64,000 nucleotides of DNA from Lingula anatina (Eukaryota > Brachiopoda > Lingulata > Lingulida > Lingulidae), in assembly GCF_001039355.2 (NCBI RefSeq), contig NW_019775656.1, positions 117,836 through 181,835 on the forward strand. Reading direction: 5' to 3'. Positions 1-12,700 of this stretch are shown here, in pieces (within the stretch, counting starts at the first letter, position 1; each line of letters opens with the position of its first letter). A program made the translations under genes and the position numbers. The notes below the pieces were generated by a model, which saw nothing but the letters and a program-made list of their open reading frames with translations, searched no databases and was not told the DNA's origin.

Positions 1-551
1 TTTCTTCTTCCAATGGTATGATTGTCCTATTAAATTTTTTTTTAGTAGAACCCAGCTAGTGAACGGATGAACAAATCTTCCATTCCAGTCCTCATCTGCC
101 AGACTAGTGAAGTATGTCATGTTCAGGCATCCTGGAGTTCAGCAAACTCCCGCTGTGGTGTCACTCTGGGATAAAACTAAAATATAAAACATTTTATAAA
201 TAAGTAATAATAAAATATGCAATTTCTGTCTACTGTTCTTTGGTTTCAGCAGTAAGGAAAAGTTATTTATTATACAATGTATTCTATAAAGGGATTCTGA
301 CAGTAATCAATGTTGAATCTTACTTTATCATAAAGAAGATTCAATGAAATTATTCAGTAGTCGAAACTTATTGTTCGATGCATTAAAGAATGAAGGAGCA
401 TACTGGTAAATATTCTAATTATTCCACATACATATGAATGATCATTTTTTGCATAAGACTGCTAAACAAAAACAGATACAGTGCCACTTTAATCATATCT
501 TCTCAAACACAATTTTATTTCACAAGGTATGACAGAATTTTTTTCTGGTTT
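1..551 (-). other. ASPP 3' untranslated and flanking DNA
   Basis: No coding sequence seen. On the minus strand AATAAA occurs at 514-519, only 33 nt after the stop, and at 266-271; either could be the polyadenylation signal. Confidence 0.4.
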
Positions 552-757
552 TCATACCCCAAATAGATTCCTTGGGATGTATCCCTCTTTGTCGCCCAGT
601 TTGGCCCACCACCATTCCTTCTCATTCTCATCCCCCTTTCTGAGTACAGTAAGCTTGTCTCCTGGTTTGAAGCTCAACTCATCAGGATTGTGTGCTTCAT
701 ATTCAAACAGAGCAAATACCACTCCGCTGTTAAGAATACCAAGCTTTTCCTGGACAC
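552..757 (-). CDS. ASPP exon 10 (SH3 domain and stop)
   Basis: Encodes [51 protein letters not shown] and then V-stop (TGA). The protein ends right after the SH3 fold, without the LYPR-type tail of vertebrate ASPPs. The last codons are also GGG|GTATGA, which could act as a weak donor to a further exon, but no convincing terminal exon is visible in 1-551. Confidence 0.93.
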
Positions 758-3700
758 CTGAAGTAGAAAAAATATAAATAAATCTATTCAAACAATGGTG
801 TGAATACTAAATTTTTAGATGCTTGCACAGGGATACAAGTTGAGCGAGGTTTTCCAAAAGAAGCTGTAAACTCAGAAATAACATTGGTAGTCTACTTATG
901 GACTATGAATGTTGTACCTACAAGTTCAGCAGTTAGAAATCCTAAGCAAAAGCCTTAATTTTGAGACTTAATCAAGATGTATACTTACTGTACAAATATT
1001 CTGAACATCCATCATAGCCATCTTCATCTTCTTCACACTTCTCAGCAGCAGTTTCATGGTCACTTATGGTCGTGGCGAAAATGCATGCCCCATGTTCAAC
1101 CAAAAATTTCACCATAGGCAGGTTGTTGCATGAAGCTGCACAATGAAGAGGAGTCCTGGGAAAAACATCAAATATATAATTTAATGGTAAAATATTTACA
1201 AAACAGACTAAAGTCATTTAGACTTAAGTCATTTCACTTGAAAAACTTACATATTGACAATGTAAATTTAAATCAAGGGTATTTTAATGATAAAATAATT
1301 TAATCAAACTTTTTAAAATAAGAAACCATACTACATTAAAGGAAAACTCAAATTAAATTAAAATAGACCCTTTACCTTTGATCAGAATTTCGACTTTGCA
1401 CCACAGGCAAACGAGTCACGTAATATCAACCAAAGCCACAATGTTCAGCTTGCACCAGCAACATTTGCATTTTCAACTTAATTCTTAGCTTATTGAGACA
1501 CAAACTGGTAAGGAGTTTAATATGTAAGTTTTTGGGGCAAAAAGGAAAAAAATAAGAATTAGCACATCAATCTGAATGATTCTTACCAGCCATCACTGTC
1601 AGGCGAGTTGACATCGGCTCCATATTCTACCAAAAATGTGACAATTTCATAATGTCCAGCGCAGATAGCATTGTGGAGTGCAGTGATGCCTTCATCATTG
1701 GGCTGACTGGGGTTTGGAACCTACAAGAAACAAAAAATATCATTTTTAGGTAAACAGAAACCAAACAGTGATTCAAGTCATCTAAAAAGTTCAGATAGGT
1801 CAATTAAAATTTACAGTAGTATGTACAAAAAAAAGAAAATAAATAATAAATGATGACATATGCTGATTTCATAGCTTATCCCAATTCAATAACTGCTCCT
1901 AACACGACACTAAAAATCACTAATTTTATACAGCACAAAATATATTCAATCAATATCCCTATCTTTTTTGCTATATTCTGATAAAACATTTAGTATATTC
2001 TTCAACTGCACAAGATATTTCAATACAGCACAAAAAAGATCCCTGCAGGTATGACATAAAACTTGCCAAGTATTCCCCGTGTGCATTGAAGAATACATTC
2101 AATCACGCATGACATGAATCTAAAAACACCTCATCAGCTCACTTGATATCAACTTGATATCAAATCTTATTCATGGATGCCAAGTGCTATGTTGTAAACC
2201 AAAGCTGTTTTTACTGGTGTGAATCAGAGGAGCAACATGACCCAAAACCACATTCTGATTCAAACTCATGAATACTGCATACAATGTGACTACCTATCTG
2301 TGGCCGATTAATATTACATACAAATGAGAAGAATACTAAGATAATTCATCATGTGTAAAATTTATGGTGTAGTATATAAACCATAGAAGCAAAATTCAGA
2401 TGGTTCACAGTGTTCAATTCATACTGTAATTGTATATGGGTGTGCAACTTTCTACACCATTTCAAAAATTATTTATGTCACACACCCAATTAAAGTTATG
2501 AAATAATTCCTTTTTTTTTTAATAATTGAGAAGGCATATCCCGCAGAAAATTAGAGTTATGTAGTCATTTTTCCCCATAACAATTTGTGAATAAACAATC
2601 AGCAAATTTTTTTTATTCACCTGGTCTTTTTCTTTTTTGACTGACAGACTTTTCAGTCTTAAATGCACATTTCTTATTGTAAAAGCAACTAAATCTCAAC
2701 ATTTTGGGTGATTAACAAGTACAAGAATAAATTAGATGTAAAGCTGAATGAAGAAGACAGTAATATTACCCATTTCATGTCTTTTCATCAGCAGACTTCA
2801 TTTCAGAAGGAAAAAAAATTCAGTTGGATTGTAGCAACTCACCTCTTTTGTGACTCTTTTGACCAGATCTAGTTCTCCTTCCAGAGAGGCATCCAGAAGC
2901 AAGGCCAGTGGATCAAAGCTGACCCTTCTGGAATTCTTGACAGACTTTCCAGTTTTCAAATTAGTCTTCTTGCGTAAAAACACAGAGGAAGTCTGTGACT
3001 TTGTTTGGACCTCTGTTCCTTCAGGCTGGGCTGACACAGGTGTAGGGGGCGCCTCCTCTGCCAAGGTAGGAGGGTGTGGTGGGTAACTGTATCCATTACC
3101 TGTACCTTGCTCCAAAGGTTGTTGCTGCTGGTGTGCAGATGTTTTCTCTGGGTGATAAAATGGCGAAGCCTGCTTAGCAGGAACTTCCTCAACTGATGAC
3201 TCTGAAGAAGATCTACGCCTTGTTCTCTGATGGTGGCGTCCCATTTTGTCGATGTGGAGAAAATGTGGTTGTGACGGACCACCAAAAGCAGCAAATTTAC
3301 TTGGGCTTAATGGTCTGGCCTCCCCAGGGATACCCTCAGTTGTATGGCTGTAACCCTTTGGTGGCTGTAGCCCCTGTTGTCTGTTGCTATCCTCGGTATT
3401 AGGTGGGTAATTCAATGGTCGAACTTTGGCTGTAGGACTACCCGGCTGCAGAGTGGACGCAGACTTACCAGCCTGACCACTAGCTGTGGCTGGTTGTTGT
3501 TGTTGCCACTCATTTGTCTTGCTCTCACCCTCCTCTTTCTTCTTGGGGTAAAAATCCTTATAAAGTTGGGCCATGTTCTTTCTGTAGTTATCCAGGGCAT
3601 CTGTGCCCAGTTTTTTCATATATGTGTTAGCTATGACACTCTTGGGTGCATAGCGATAGGTGGGTTTATTCCCAGTCAGAGATGTGGCTGGGCTGGTGGT

Positions 3701-6700
3701 TACAGAGCTCCTAACTACAGCGGGCATAGTGGACGTCACGGTGTGGTCACTTGGGGCCACCCCAGCAGGCTGCTGACCATACCCAGGCACAGATGTCCTG
3801 GGAGGGACCTCCTGTGCACTATAAAATGTCCTGCTCGGGAGAGGTTTCTGGTCATACCTCTGGTCACCACCACCATTACGGTTATCCAGAATTTGTTTAC
3901 TTTGTTGCGGTGCTATTTGTTTGTTGTCATAGCCTTTTCCATTTGTATTCGGTCCACTAGAAGAAGTAGTAGTTTGCCTATTGTCATTAGGTTGGGTTGG
4001 CAGTCTAGGTTGGGGTGCCTGTGGGTGTGGTGGAGCCACCCCCCTGACTGGGCCTCCTTGGTAAAAAGGAGGGGGAGCCTGGTTTCGGATACTGGGGTCT
4101 GTGTCCCCAGGCCTCCTGAAGGGTACAGGGCCCCTGTTTTGTTCCAGGGGTGGGCGCTGAGGCACAGGACCAGAGAAAACTCTCTCCTGAGGGGGGCGTG
4201 TTGGTGTTGAGACAGTGGTTGTAGCGGTGGTTCCTACCGAGGGCTGTGTGGCGTAAGGAGCAGTGCTTCCTGCAGTGGTAGGGGTTGCAGTGACTGGCGT
4301 GCTAGTATATATCTGATCCCTGCTTGAGCCGAGTTCTGACAGTGAAGGCGACTGTTCATTAGTTGTTAATCCCTCAGGCTGCCCACGAATAATACTTATA
4401 CTTTTATTCCCTCCAAGTGAGGAGGTGCTACTGAATGTAGGGGCATATGGTTTATTCATGTGTTGAGGAACACTGCTGATGGGCTTCTGTGGCCCTGTAA
4501 CTATTTTTGGAACATTGTCGTCTGTGGGTTTCATTGCCTCCTTTGTGGGTGCCCCTGGTTTTGAATCAGTAACTTTCCCAAACTCTTTCTTATTGGCCTG
4601 GTCTGAAGTTTTGCCTTCATCATTCTCTTGCTTTGTCTCACTTCCTGGGAATCTCAAATTATACGGCAGAGTCTGATATTTGGGATCATTCTTGTTGGGA
4701 GCAAATGGCTTCAGATCCTCAGAAAACATATCATCTTTTGTAACATCCTTTGGTGTGTGTTTAATATAGGGTTCCACGGCAGCAACATTTGAATTTAACT
4801 GACGTCCCATGAATTTGTTTGTGCCTTGAACACCTGTGCCACTAGATTTGTTCACATTTTGCTGCTGCTGTTGAGCTCGTTTTCTTTTCAAACGTTGCTG
4901 TAGTTCTTCAATGCGGTTGTCCAAGAAAGAATTTTCATCTTTACGCTTTGCCAAAGTTTCCCTGTACAAAGTTAACTTGGAGCTCTGCTGTTCATTGAGC
5001 TTGTTACGGATCTGAAATGATTTGTGTACATTTTAATATCACTGATCAAAAATCATTTACATTTTTTATATTAATAAAAATTTTGATTATATCTTACTAC
5101 TTTTTATATTGAAATATCTCTTGTAAAAATACTTTGCATTCTAATAGGAGGGTTTTCTACAAAAATCAAAAACCAGAACAACAGTAAAATAATATTTTAT
5201 CAAAGAATAATTTTAATTTAATCATACTAGCAAACTAATTTTTCACAACACATAATGTCAAGTATTTACTACAAACAGATGCTTCATTAAGCTTAGCAAT
5301 ATAATTTTCAGCATTTGTAAGTTGTGAGCAGTGGTAAACAGTTTTCACTGACTGGCTCTGTACATGCTGAAACTGTCAGTCCTACCAGTCGTGACCCATA
5401 AAATTTTCAAGGACCATTAACAAATAAATTGTATTTAGTCTGTCCAAGGAACCAGCTACAATTTCAGGAACTGCCATTATGAATTCAAAAGTCAGTCTAG
5501 CAAAAAGTACTTTGGCCTGGCATATTTATAATTTTTTTTTTAATAATTACTGGTCTTCATGTCTGGCTGTTTTTATGTCTAAGTAATGCAGCAGGTCATA
5601 TTCTACATCACTTACCATTAACTCTTTCCTCAACTTCTCCAGTTCCAGGACAGCAGTGGACTTATTAGTGGTGCCATCTCCATTGCCTCCATTCACCTTG
5701 CCCCTCTTGACTTCCTCCAACTGCCTGGTCAGGTCTTCCACCTTGTTGACTGCCAGGCTAAGTTCCTTTTCTTTCTCATTGAACACAGACTTGATGGCCT
5801 CTAGTTCAGACACTGGAGTTGAAGGGCAATATTCTGTGTTAGTAGATGAAATTGATAGATGTGTGAATTTTGCTTATAATGTGTAACAAGTTTAATTAGA
5901 TTAATTAATTAGGGAGACAGATTACAGTGGTCTCCTCGACTTGTATCAATCATGTTTATTAAAGGCAGATGTCGCAAATATTTTTTGGGAAGACCAAATG
6001 TAGATAAGGTTCACAATTACTGTAATTGTTATCAAGATTACTTATTTCTAACTTCTTTCAAAACTGTTTGATGTCACTGACTTTTAACTGAACACATCTT
6101 TTTTCCTTTTAATTCATTTAAAAACATTTTATCAAAAGGAAGATCTCAGCAACGTATAAGACAGCCACAGGATCTTTAGATTTTTTTCAATTCACCAAAC
6201 ATGCAGAGTAAACAAAACCCAAAAAGTTACATTTAAAAGCTTGTAATCTGATTCCTCGTTTACTCAATGTCTAAAGAAAATGATACACACATCTCATACA
6301 AACAAAGAATGACAAACTCTTCAAAAATTCCAAAACAACTCCCTGCACATACTCAGATTTCCATTGCTGTGGCGGTGCTGTTCCACTTGGCCTCTCAAAG
6401 CTCTCAGCTTCTTCAACTTCAGCTCTTGAACTTCCACTTTCTCCCGTAATTTCCTCAACTTTTCATTTTCAGATGCTATCTGTTGGTGCTTGAGTTCTTG
6501 CTGTTTCAAGAACTTAAGGCGTTGTTCCTTGGCCACCAGCATTTGTTGCTGTGTCTCGATTTGCTGTTGCTGCCTGGTGGCCATTTCTTGTAGCTCACTC
6601 AGAGTGAGGTCCACGCCGCTGGGCAACTGAAATAACAACAGAGACCTTACGATAACCTGTGCCAAACAGTACTCTCATTTATTGTCTCCTTTCATGGCAG

Positions 6701-9700
6701 TAATAATCCTGTAGAAAAAAATCTAATCACTGTTGGGCTTGGCGCTACTTTCTCTTCCTGCATGTTCTTGAGCAGAAAAAAAAATTAATTACTTTCTGAA
6801 AGATTATATATTTTTAAAACCAATTTCTTATGGTGCACTTTGGTTGTTTGTGCTCTTCTTAAAATGTCACCATTATTCAGCTTGAACCTCTCCAGTTTCA
6901 ATTCACAGCCACTTCACACTGTATTGAGTGGAATACGACTCTTCATCTATTAGGTGTCGTTAATATGTGTACCTAGCATAGCAGTTAACTAAAAACCTGA
7001 CACAGTGCTGCTGCCTACACAACCAACTCCACACCCAGCATGTCCATCCTTTCTCACATTTGGACTTCTGTTTCACTTAAAACATTCAATAGCACTTTTT
7101 ATGTTCCGTCTGCTTTAAAAAGCAGGGAATTAAAATATCACATGGGGTGTAATTTGATCTCATTGGACCAAATCCAGTGGTGGAACTTAATGAGAAGTGA
7201 GCTATGGGTGACTAAAATTGGGGAGTTTTGATAGATTAAGCACATGCTTTAATATGGCAACATTGTCAATTCAATTTAAATGCAAACTCATGAATGCCCC
7301 ATCAACTTTTTCCATCAGGGACCTCACAGAGACACCAGTCCCATTAACCCATTTTAGATATATTCCATTATCATATTCTCCCATTTTAGATATATTCCAT
7401 TATCATATTCTCCCATTTTAGATATATTCCATTATCATATTCTCCCATTTTAGATATATTCCATTATCATATTCTCCCATTTTAGATATATTCCATTATC
7501 ATATTCTCCGGTGATAAATAAATGAAATGAAATGAAAAGAAAAATCCAGCAATGTAATTGAAACCTTGCGTGTTCCTGCATTCTAGTATGGCTTCCAAAT
7601 AAATAATTCAAGGGGCCTATCTTTCTTTACACAATGTGGAAAAAAATCTTTTAAAACAATCATCATAAGATTGATGGTGAAATTCAAAGTCTTGTCAACT
7701 GCAAATAACAACCACTATGTACCTTAATACATATATAAATAATTTGTGTTCTGCATGACAGAGACATTTTATATCAAATGTCACTATTCTGATTATGCAA
7801 TTAAGGAATGTACTTTTTGGCCAGCACTGATAACTCTGTGTACAGTTTTATACCTGCTGGATCTTTGGCATGCAATATCCCACTTAAACTTTCTCTCAAT
7901 TACCTGAACTTCAGCTGGTAGTTTGAATACTGATCCAAACATGGCTGAAATACTGCTTATTTTAATACATGCAGAGCCTTGTGGGGTCACAATGTGCTGC
8001 ATACAAGGTGTGTTTCAGTGGCTTTAAGGGTGCATTCCCATAGATTTTAGATCGATCTATCCCTGTGGGGAGTCTCACTAGATTACTGTCAGATAATCCG
8101 GCTTAAAAGTCTGTCTTGTCTACTACAAGCTATAAGGGGGTAATTGACTTTCGTACCGTTTGGCTGACAGCTATTCAGCGTGAACCCCCAGGGAGTTAGG
8201 TTGATCTAGTTGGATTGATCTAATCTCTGGGAATGCAGTCTAAGATCATGCTGCTAAATTTACAAATGTGTTGAAATTACGCTACCATTTGTTGCATCAG
8301 TAATAATCATGTGCAGCAAATTGTGGTTTGCCTTTCATGTATTTCTGTAATGGAGAGCATTCTTTTTCTTTTCCCCTTTTTTTTATTTGTCAGCTCACAT
8401 CTGTTGCATAAGATCCTTGGCCTTGAAAGAACGTACAACTTAATTTTGGCAAAATAAAAAAAAATCATATGTATCAAACAGTATCAAGACCTGAAAATGA
8501 CTGATGCATTGAATTTGATAAAATATCCTTTCAAAAACAAACAGGTTTTCCTTACACACAGTTGGTGTAGCTAACAAAACAGGCTTTTCCTTCAAATGTA
8601 GTATCAGCTGACTATTTAAAAACCTGTATCACTTCCAAATGGTTGCCTTCCATTACTAGTATATATTTCTCAGTTCAATGTGATTCTCATTTTTTTCTGT
8701 ACCATTACCTGCATTCAGGTGTGCCTTTATCATTTTAACTATCCTATTCAAGTATGTGGGCTGTAATCTAATATAAATGCACTTTAACCTTGCTGTTAAA
8801 AGCAATACAGATCCTCGTTTTATAGAGAACATCTACATCCTGTGTGCTGTCAGGCAAAGAGACCAAGCAGGAGTCTTTATAACGACCAAGAATAACCGCC
8901 AGCTGTAAAGATCTCATAAACACTCACCTAAAACAAAATTTCCATCAGAATAACTTCTTTGTTTCTCAATGTAGACCAATTTTCAGCTCTTATCATTAAG
9001 AAATCCTTTAAGCTATCAGTCACATAAAAAAAGAATTTCTGACTGGAATTAAAGAGCCCCAACATTTCAGAGAAATGACATTGCATGCGTTCCAGACAAC
9101 CGAATGACTCAAAAGTGCAGCCACAGACACCAGATGACACTACCGTATTAAACCACCAAGGCAAGTATTTCTTCCCATCCAGTGGGATACATTATATTGA
9201 GAAACTTTTCATCACTGACCCTTTACCAATATTCTTTGACCCATCGCACCTCATTCCAGCCTGTAACAATACAAACCCAGAATACATGTATTATACAGCA
9301 CAGGAAATACCTTGTTCTTACCAAACCAGACATGTTAAATATATCTGACACCCTTTTTGGGTTATTCCAATAAAATGATAGCTTAATTTTGAAAAGGATA
9401 CAATAAACACTGCATGAAGACCATTGAATTTAGAAACAAGAGGATATTCAGTTAAACAGATAAAATGATACTTTTCACACACCCTTTTTTGCTAGGAACT
9501 GGAACACTATAATACCACATTGTCTTTCAAAAGAGAGTGTACCTTTATATTTCTTAATAGATAATTCCTAAAAAAACAGTAATAAGGGAGAAATGGAGTC
9601 CAGTCAGGCACAGGCATGTCTTGATATATACATACCATATTCACATAATTTTCTAACTTGTGATTGACCAATTTCAAAGTTTCTAAATCCCAGTTCTGTG

Positions 9701-12700
9701 CAGTTTGTACATCACCACCATAAGCACCAATAGATGAGTTTTTCCGGTACCCCAGAATCCCTTCCAATTTGGCAATCGAGTTTCTTTTATAAGAAGGCGA
9801 TCTTGTGTGCGTCAACCCTTCCAATTTGGCAATGGAGTTCCTCTTGGAGCGCTGAAGTTGTTGTTGTTGAGTTAAACCTTCCATGTGTGCCACAGAGGAC
9901 CTCTTGTAGGAAGCAGATCTCTGATGTCTTCCAGTTCTCTCCATCCTGCCAATGCCTGACAGTGTGCGAGACAGGTACTACGTGTGTGTTAGTGTGTGTG
10001 TGTGCATGTATGCAGTGACTTCCCCTATGGCCTCCACTGTAACTGAATGTGCCCCTACAATGACAGTCATCCTTAATGTATGGGGAGATAACTCACAACA
10101 GTCATTATTGTACCCACAGGTGCATGACGATGTTAAAATAGGATGGCACTATCAATGCTCTCTTTCTATGACATGCCTGTGGTATGTCGTCCTATCCTTT
10201 ATTAAGACACTATGAACTGAATTCAAAGAATTTAAGGAACAATGAATGAAAACTTGCCCCTGGGTCAAACTTGTAGTAGCCATCAATGTCGCATTCATTA
10301 AATCTCCATACATTTTTTTTTCTAAACTCAATGTCTGACAGAATATATCATTCTTTAATAAGAAGGGTTAAGTGATATTTTATTCATGAACAAAATTACC
10401 CCAAGACTCAAATGTCCAACTGGAGACGATTGTCTGCAAAATATCATCTTGATACTTAAATGGATAATATAAAATTTTTATGATCCCTAGTTGGTATGCT
10501 AAGAACTGGCCATGCCTTTCTCAACAGTCAGAAACTCAGTGTATGGTTTGGAAACAAACTTATTCCCAACCTCTGATCAAGAAGACCTATCTCCTTTTTG
10601 CTTCGAGTAGTTATTCAAGGTTCTGCCTGACACTTAAGGCACGCATGCAGGGAGCTTGACGTGTGTGAGAAGGAATGTTAGATGTTTCTGACATAGCGCC
10701 CAGCATGCCTTTAAGGTCTTATTTCACAGCGCTTAGTTTGATATTTTTATGAACTTTTGAGAGACACGAAAATGAACCAAATGCATCACATAATACTATG
10801 CAATATAAAATGTTTGCTTTGCAAAGAGAAGCAAAAAGAAAAAAATTGGCAGGAAAGTAGGAAGTCAATTATTTCTTTTAACACTACATTCATCTTGTTA
10901 AAAAAAACTTTTTCTCATACTATANTAATAAAAATTTTGATTATATCTTACTACTTTTTATATTGAAATATCTCTTGTAAAAATACTTTGTATTCTAATA
11001 GGAGGGTTTTCTACAAAAATCAAAAACCAGAACAAGAGTAAAAGAATATTTTATCAAAGAATAATTTAATTTAATCATACAAACAAACTAATTTTTTACA
11101 ACACATAATGTGAAATATTTACTACAAACAGAAGCTTCATTAAGCTGAGCAATATAATTTTCATCATTTGTAATTTGTGAGCAGTGGTAAACAGTTTTCA
11201 CTCACTGGCTCCCTACAAGCTGAAACTGTCAGTCCTACCAGTCGTGACCATAAAATTTTCAAGGACCATTAACAAATAAATTGTATTTAGTCTGTCCAAC
11301 GAACCAGCTACAATTTCAAGAACTGCCATTATGAATTCAAAAGTCAGTCTGGCAAAAAGTACTTTGGTCTGGCAAATTTATAATTTTTTTATAATTACTG
11401 GTTTGCATGCCTGGCTGTTTTTATGTCTGGGTATAATGCAGCAGGTCACATTCTAACTAACTTACCATTAACTCTTTCCTCAACTTCTCAAGTTCCAGGA
11501 CAGCAGTGGATTTATTAGTGGTGCCATCTCCATTGCCTCCATTCACCTTGCCCCTCTTGACTTCCTCCAACTGCCTGGTCAGGTCTTCCACCTTGTTGAC
11601 TGCCAGGCTAAGTTCCTTTTCCTTCTCATTGAACACAGACTTGATGGCCTCTAGTTCAGACACTGGAGTTGAAGGGCAATATTCTGTGTTAGTGGATGAA
11701 ATTGATAATGATAGACCTGTGGATTTTGCTTAGAATGTGTAACAAGATTAATTAGTAAGAGAGACATTACAATGGTCTCCTTGACTTGTGTCAATCATGT
11801 TTATTTAAGGCAGATGTCGCAAATATTTTTTGGGAAGACCAAATTGATAAAGTTCACAATTACTGTAATTGTTATCAAGATTACTTATTTCTAACTTCCT
11901 TCAAAACTGTTTGATATCACTGACTTTTAACTGAACACTTATCTTTTTCCTCTTAATTCATTAAAAAACATTTTATCAAAAGGAAAATCTCAGTATTGTA
12001 TAAGACAGCCCCAGGATCTTTAGATTTTTTTCAATTCACCAAACATGCAGAGTAAACAAGACCAAAAAGTTACATTTAAAAGCTTGTAATCTGATTCCTG
12101 GTTTACTCAATGTCTAAAGAAAATGATACACACATCTCATACAAACAAAGAATGACAAACTCTTCAAAAATTCCAAAACAACTCCCTGCACATACTCAGA
12201 TTTCCATTGCTGTGGCGGTGCTGTTCCACTTGGCCTCTCAAAGCTCTCAGCTTCTTTAACTTCAGCTCTTGAACTTCCACTTTCTCTCGTAATTTCCTCA
12301 ACTTTTCATTTTCAGACGCTATCTGTTGGTGCTTGAGTTCTTGCTGTTTCAAGAACTTTAGGCGTTGTTCCTTGGCCACAAGCATTTGTTGCTGTGTCTC
12401 GATTTGCTGCTGCTGCCTGGTGGCCATTTCTTGTAGCTCACTCAGAGTGAGGTCCACGCCGCTGGGCAACTGAAATAACAACAGAGACCTTACGATAACC
12501 TGTGCCAAACAGTTCTCTCATTTATTGTCTCCTTTCATGGCAGTAATAATCCTGTAGAAAAAAATCTAATCACTGTTGGGCTTGGCGCTACTTTCTCTTC
12601 CTGCATGTTCTTGAGCAGAAAAAAAAATTAATTACTTTCTGAAAGATTATATATTTTTAAAACCAATTCCTTATGGTGCACTTTGGTTGTTTGTGCTCTT

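Larger units (their letters stand above)
5071..10919. repeat. Tandem duplicated block, copy 1 (5.85 kb)
   Basis: Near-identical in order and sequence to 10926-16795. It contains ASPP exons 6 and 5, a possible mini first exon, a MITE, a 32-bp minisatellite and a candidate alternative first exon. Differences are scattered single bases and small indels, with fewer in exons than introns. Confidence 0.95.

Noticed and set aside
3377-4210. 277-codon open frame on the plus strand
   Set aside because: It is the complement of the Pro/Gln-rich ASPP exon 7; compositional shadow without homology.
7348-7507. CRISPR-like regular repeat
   Set aside because: Units are directly abutting with no spacers, in an animal intron; it is a minisatellite.
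8928-9164. Minus-strand open frame, present in both blocks, ending at TTTTAG|GTGAGT
   Set aside because: The frame stops at the last codon before the donor and shows no homology. It could be a 5' UTR exon but is not supportable as coding.
9636-9944. Reading the [10 protein letters not shown] repeats as a neuropeptide precursor
   Set aside because: Dibasic KR sites at regular spacing are suggestive, but there is no signal peptide, no amidation glycines next to the cleavage sites, and the exon continues into non-repetitive sequence in phase with ASPP exon 5.
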